From a bacterium HR17 (lineage in GTDB: Bacteria; Armatimonadota; Fervidibacteria; Fervidibacterales; Fervidibacteraceae), in the NCBI GenBank assembly GCA_002898575.1, contig BEHT01000012.1:1-64000 (forward strand): 64,000 nucleotides of DNA, in the 5' to 3' direction. Below the pieces are notes generated by a model. The model was not told the DNA's origin. It worked only from the letters and a program-made list of their open reading frames with translations, and did no database searches. The stretch's first letter is position 1. Every line of letters starts with the position of its first letter. The position numbers and the translations under genes were made by a program. Below, in pieces: positions 60,311-64,000 of this stretch.

Positions 60311-61744
60311 ATGAAAACTCGGGTTGCGCAAGGACAACTGTGCCCCAACCCCCGGTGCGGAGCGGACAACGCGTTGACGGCGGCGGTATGTGCCTGCTGT
60401 GGGACACCGCTGCGCCAATTGTTGGGGCGCGGTGCCGTCGTCAGGGCACGCTACCGCGTGGACGCCCTTTGCGGTAGCGGCGGTTTCGGTGCTGTCTACC
60501 GTGCGACAGATTTGGCAACGGGGCAAACGGTCGCATTGAAAGAAAACCTCGCCCACCGCACGGTCGCCCGCTTTGAGCGCGAAGCCCGCTTGTTAATGGC
60601 GTTAGACCACCCCCACCTGCCTAAGGTACACGCTGTGTTCACCGACGAGGATACAGGACGGGCGTATTTGGTGATGGATTTTGTGCCCGGCGAGTCGTTG
60701 GAATCGTGGGTGGCACACCGAGGATGCCTCACTTGGCAAGAAGCCCAAGCAGTGTTCGGGCAAATTGTGGCTGCCGTCGCCTACTTACACCAACAAGGTG
60801 TCATCCATCGGGATATTAAGCCCAGCAACATTTTGCTGCGCCGCTATTGGGCGCAAGCGAGCGTAGACGATTGGGAAGAGGTCATCTTGCCGCCACCGGG
60901 GTTGACCGAGACGGCGATCGCCAAGTTGACCGACCGCGCCCGCTTCCAACGGGGATGGGCTTATTGGCAGGACGGCTGGCGGCTGCAGAAATTGAAGCGG
61001 CACGGGTGGACTTTGGGCGGTGTCTGCCTCGGCGGCGATAGCCCCGGCGGTCCCGAGTATCAGGTCTGGGTGATCTTGGGCGACGGGGGCGTTGTCGCAC
61101 GCTTCTGCGACTGTCCTGACTTCCGTCGTGAGCGGTTTTGCAAACACTTGGTCGCCTTGCTGCTGGCGTGGGTCTATGAGCCGCACAAGTTTGAGGTGGT
61201 TGCGGAGAAAATGGGGCACCGGCTGGCACACCGCCTTTTGCCCCACTTGACACCGCAGTGGCACGCGATGTTGGTGGATTTCGGCGTGGCGAAAGCGCTG
61301 GAGCCGATCAACCCTGCCCGCCCCCATTCCAGTTCATTGGTCGCTTGGACGGACGGATTTTCCCCACCTGAACAGTACCAAAGCGGTGCCGCCGTAGATG
61401 CCCGGGCAGACCAATACGCGTTGGCGGCGACACTTTTGTTTGCCCTCACGGGACGCCTGCCCCCGGATGCCCTCACGCGCATGGCGCGCCGGCGCCAGGG
61501 CAAACCCGATTTGCCCGCCAAACCGTTGGGCGTCCCCGAACCTGTATGGCAGGCGCTGCGCGTCGCCCTTCACCTTGACCCTGCTCAGCGCTTTGACAAT
61601 GTTCTTGCGTTTTGGGATGCCGCGCAAGACGGTATCAGAGCCGCTTCCCCAGCCCATCAAAAAGCGGCGCAATGTTGGTTGACAGAATGGGCTAACAAAT
61701 TACGGCGTTGGGCACACGCATTGGGCTTCAACCTTCATCGTTGA
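60311..61744 (+). CDS. Ser/Thr protein kinase with a SWIM zinc finger inserted in the kinase domain
   Basis: A 477-residue protein. A zinc ribbon (C11, C16, C27, C30) is followed by the kinase N-lobe: CGSGGFGAVYRA at 54-65 and ALKEN with Lys77. The catalytic loop HRDIKPSN is at 166-173. Then come about 140 extra residues containing a SWIM motif, FCDCPDFRRERFCKHL (C266, C268, C277, H279), before LVDFGVAK (DFG 323-325) and GFSPPEQY. The last ~40 residues are helical. All key kinase residues are present, so activity is plausible. It is tandem with a second zinc-ribbon kinase 97 bp downstream. Start ATG 60311; a GTG at 60302 is possible. Confidence 0.85.
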   Translation: MKTRVAQGQLCPNPRCGADNALTAAVCACCGTPLRQLLGRGAVVRARYRVDALCGSGGFGAVYRATDLATGQTVALKENLAHRTVARFEREARLLMALDHPHLPKVHAVFTDEDTGRAYLVMDFVPGESLESWVAHRGCLTWQEAQAVFGQIVAAVAYLHQQGVIHRDIKPSNILLRRYWAQASVDDWEEVILPPPGLTETAIAKLTDRARFQRGWAYWQDGWRLQKLKRHGWTLGGVCLGGDSPGGPEYQVWVILGDGGVVARFCDCPDFRRERFCKHLVALLLAWVYEPHKFEVVAEKMGHRLAHRLLPHLTPQWHAMLVDFGVAKALEPINPARPHSSSLVAWTDGFSPPEQYQSGAAVDARADQYALAATLLFALTGRLPPDALTRMARRRQGKPDLPAKPLGVPEPVWQALRVALHLDPAQRFDNVLAFWDAAQDGIRAASPAHQKAAQCWLTEWANKLRRWAHALGFNLHR

Positions 61745-61841
61745 GGCTTGGAGAGATGCGTGCTTGACCGAGCATGTTCTGCGCGCACTCTGGTTGCGAC
61801 CGTTTTGTGACGGCGGCGAAACGGTTCGGGGTGGTTAACGA

Positions 61842-63752
61842 ATGACGATACCGACCCAGTTTTGCCCAGAATGTGGTGCGGACTGTGCGACGACGGTGCA
61901 CCACTGCCCGCACTGCGGTGAACCTTTGCCGGCACCGTTTCAACGGTTGTTAGGGCGGGGCACGGTGTTGGCGAACCGCTATCGCATTGAACGCTTGTTA
62001 GGCTGTGGCGGGTTCGGTGCGGTCTATTTGGCAACAGACACGCGGTTTCAACAGCGCCAGGTGGCGATCAAAGAGAACCACGACCCCGCCGTTTTGAACG
62101 CTTTTTTGAAGGAAGCAGAACTGTTAGCCACACTGCAACACCCGCATTTGCCTCGCGTCAGCGACTTTTTCACCGAGCAGCCGCTGGCTATCCCACAGCC
62201 CCGCGCCTATATGGTCATGGACTACATCGCCGGCGAAGAACTGTGGGAACGTATCCAACGGCAAGGGCGGCTGAGTTTCAGTGAATTGTTGCCTTTGTTG
62301 GTGGGCGTTTTTGACGCATTGGATTACTTGCACAGCCATTCCCCACCCATCGTGCACCGGGACATCAAACCGCAGAACATCCGCATCGCGCCGGACGGAC
62401 GGGCATTTTTGGTGGACTTCGGCGTTGCTAAACTGGGAACAGGTATGACGACGACGGGTGCCCGCGCAGTCACACCGGGCTTTGCCCCCCCTGAACAGTA
62501 TCGGATGGCAGGGGAAACGGACGAACGCAGCGACCAATACGCCTTGGCGGCGACCATCTACTGCGCACTGACCGGACAAATCCCGCCGGAAGCGACGGTG
62601 CGCGAACACGCACTCGTTAGCGGTCGTCCCGACCCGTTGACGCCGCCTGAGCAGTTTGTTCCGAATCTGCCCCGCTTTGCCAGCAGAGCGCTCCTTAAAG
62701 CCCTCAGCGTGGACAAACACGAACGGTTTGCCTCCATCCGTGCATTTCGCCAGGCTCTTTTCCCCCCTCCTTTGACACCCTTGACACGGCGTCAACTGTT
62801 GGGTGCGGTTGCCGCGACCAGCCTTGGACTCGGTGTTAGCGCCCTAAGCGGTTACAAGATTTGGCAATGGACGCGCCCACTGTGGCTCGCCGCCGAATTA
62901 CACGGTCATCGGGCAGGCGTGACCAGCGTGGTGTTTTCGCGCGACGGTGGCAAGTTGTTCTCTGCCAGCCACGATCACACGGTGCGTGTTTGGCGTTGGC
63001 AACGAGGCAAGAGCGAGCGCCTTTTAACGGGGCACACGGATTCCGTGCGTGGGTTGGCGCTGTGGGGGCAATACCAAATCCTTTCCGCCAGTTGGGACGG
63101 CACGGTGCGGGCATGGAACTGGCGCAACGGCGCCCTTGTCGCCCTTTGGCGCCCCCATCTGGGGCGACTGTCCGCTGTCACCACCGACCCCAACGAGCAA
63201 TGGGCGGTCGCCGGTGGTGAAGGTGGTCTTTGGGCGTTGCACGCGGAAGGACAACAAGGGCGCCGCTACGCCTTTCCGCCCATCCGCGCCTTGTCGTTCC
63301 ATCCCAACGGGGCTCTGCTTGCTGTCGGGGACGAGGAGGGAACGGTGTGGTTGTGGGATATTGCCCGTCACCGCACCATCGCCCGATGGCGCGCTCACAC
63401 CGGTGCCGTCACCGCTTTAGCCTTTCACCCGTCAGGGCAATGGGTGCTATCTGGCGGTGAAGACGCCACATTGGTCGTCTGGGATCTTGTGACCCGCGCA
63501 GTCATCCGTCGCCTTGCCGGATGGCATCAGCGTGAAATCCGGGCTGTCACATTTCGCCCCGACGGTCTCGTCGCTGTCTCTTGCAGCATGGACGACCGCT
63601 TGCGGGTGTGGCGACTTCCGGATTGGCGCGTCGCGGTGGTGCAAGACGGCGGGCGCAATTGGGCGTTGGCGCTGGCATTTGACCCCAGCGGCACTTGGTT
63701 AGCCGCCGCCAGCAAAGACGAACGGGTGAAAGTATGGCGGCTGCGCCTTTGA
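61842..63752 (+). CDS. Membrane Ser/Thr protein kinase with zinc ribbon and WD40 repeats
   Basis: A 636-residue protein. Zinc ribbon C8, C11, C22, C25 (CPECGAD...CPHCGEPL); kinase domain ~47-308 with CGGFGAVYLA, Lys77 in VAIKEN, HRDIKPQN at 172-179, VDFGVAK and PPEQYRM. A hydrophobic segment at about 317-338 is likely a membrane helix. Residues 352-636 hold about six WD40 repeats (HRAGVTSVVFSRDGGKLFSA, HTDSVRGLAL, HTGAVTALAFHPSGQWVLSG, HQREIRAVTFRPDG). The propeller would sit across the membrane or act as a substrate scaffold. Close relative of the preceding kinase without the SWIM insert. Confidence 0.88.
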   Translation: MTIPTQFCPECGADCATTVHHCPHCGEPLPAPFQRLLGRGTVLANRYRIERLLGCGGFGAVYLATDTRFQQRQVAIKENHDPAVLNAFLKEAELLATLQHPHLPRVSDFFTEQPLAIPQPRAYMVMDYIAGEELWERIQRQGRLSFSELLPLLVGVFDALDYLHSHSPPIVHRDIKPQNIRIAPDGRAFLVDFGVAKLGTGMTTTGARAVTPGFAPPEQYRMAGETDERSDQYALAATIYCALTGQIPPEATVREHALVSGRPDPLTPPEQFVPNLPRFASRALLKALSVDKHERFASIRAFRQALFPPPLTPLTRRQLLGAVAATSLGLGVSALSGYKIWQWTRPLWLAAELHGHRAGVTSVVFSRDGGKLFSASHDHTVRVWRWQRGKSERLLTGHTDSVRGLALWGQYQILSASWDGTVRAWNWRNGALVALWRPHLGRLSAVTTDPNEQWAVAGGEGGLWALHAEGQQGRRYAFPPIRALSFHPNGALLAVGDEEGTVWLWDIARHRTIARWRAHTGAVTALAFHPSGQWVLSGGEDATLVVWDLVTRAVIRRLAGWHQREIRAVTFRPDGLVAVSCSMDDRLRVWRLPDWRVAVVQDGGRNWALALAFDPSGTWLAAASKDERVKVWRLRL

Positions 63753-63757
63753 CGCCA

Positions 63758-64000
63758 TCAAATCTGCCCTTCTAATCGCCCCCGCAAAAAGGCGCGTGTA
63801 AGTGCCTGTTGAATGTGTTTGGCAAGGTCGTCCAGCGATCGTCGGTTGAGGCGGGCGTCGTCGTCCGACAACTCCCACAGCACTTGGCGGTTTACGGCAA
63901 CGGTCAATCGTTGTTTGGCGACGGTCAAACGAAACGCAAAGGGTTGTGCCCCGTCATCCAACGCAGCGTCAAGGCGCCGCGCCGCTTCTTGCGCCCGTGC
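63758..64000 (-). CDS. N-terminally cut unidentified protein (runs off right edge)
   Basis: The frame is open from the window's right edge to a stop at 63758 and gives about 80 residues of alternating strand and helix (PFAFRLTVAKQRLTVAV, then LDDLAKHIQQALTRAFLRG). There is no good internal start, and the sequence reads as continuous coding from the edge. No family is recognised. It is convergent with the WD40 kinase, the stops lying 5 bp apart. Confidence 0.6.
   Translation of the reverse strand, partial: ARAQEAARRLDAALDDGAQPFAFRLTVAKQRLTVAVNRQVLWELSDDDARLNRRSLDDLAKHIQQALTRAFLRGRLEGQI

Noticed and set aside
1-64000. tRNA or rRNA genes
   Set aside because: No GGTTCGAAT-type T-arm with a matching acceptor stem, and no rRNA-like conserved stretch, was found in the gaps that I read; a tRNA search program would settle it.

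Overview
The window is a single, mostly gene-dense bacterial chromosome segment of fairly high G+C. The mix suggests a thermophilic, environmental Armatimonadota-like bacterium: a DUF1559-type pseudopilin, DUF6785-type membrane protein, secreted transglutaminase-like proteins, a GH116-type glycosidase, CehA/McbA metallohydrolase and zinc-ribbon protein kinases beside ordinary housekeeping genes. This placement is inferred from gene content only; there is no rRNA marker.

Layout. 1-7 kb: a leftward run of a membrane protein and secreted or transglutaminase-like proteins, with a recent mosaic pseudogene made of pieces of its neighbours. 7-12.5 kb: pseudopilin, an AraC regulator divergent from a sugar-isomerase / old-yellow-enzyme / M20-peptidase operon. 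12.5-22.8 kb: housekeeping (mazG, SurA-like lipoprotein, YebC, uracil-DNA glycosylase, hrcA, mnmA, sufU, ubiX, accA). 23-31 kb: a four-gene leftward operon ending in a beta-lactamase-like hydrolase, a Wzz/BY-kinase polysaccharide protein, comB, a galactonate-dehydratase-like enolase and an aldo/keto reductase. 31.7-40.2 kb: hisB, a large GH116-like glycosidase, a membrane spermidine-synthase-like protein, glyA and a TolB-like propeller.

40.2-57.8 kb is the most informative region. The classic lipid-synthesis order DUF177-rpmF-plsX-fabH-fabD-fabG-acpP-fabF-rnc is present, with a near-consensus promoter in front. It is split between plsX and fabH by about 10 kb of accessory DNA. That DNA holds a decayed 5' fragment of a DNA methyltransferase gene, a two-gene NitT/TauT-type ABC transporter of different codon use, and a tight methyltransferase-NurA-HerA operon that looks like a defence or DNA-processing module.

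The strongest novelty is a family of short mobile-looking palindromic elements at four loci (31.3, 46.3, 57.8 and 60.0 kb). Each carries 2-6 tandem units that can fold as a three-way junction (outer stem TCGGAG/CTCCGA, two inner hairpins). Their ends resemble the inverted repeat TGTTGAAT. Two copies are bounded by perfect 11-12 bp direct repeats and a third by a degenerate one. One copy sits inside the methyltransferase gene and adds exactly 156 codons without breaking the frame.

57.9-64 kb: a PHP-domain metallohydrolase flanked by two copies of the element, then two zinc-ribbon Ser/Thr kinases. The first has a SWIM zinc finger inserted between its HRD and DFG motifs. The second carries a membrane segment and WD40 repeats. 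A partial leftward gene runs off the right edge. No tRNA, rRNA or CRISPR array was found.
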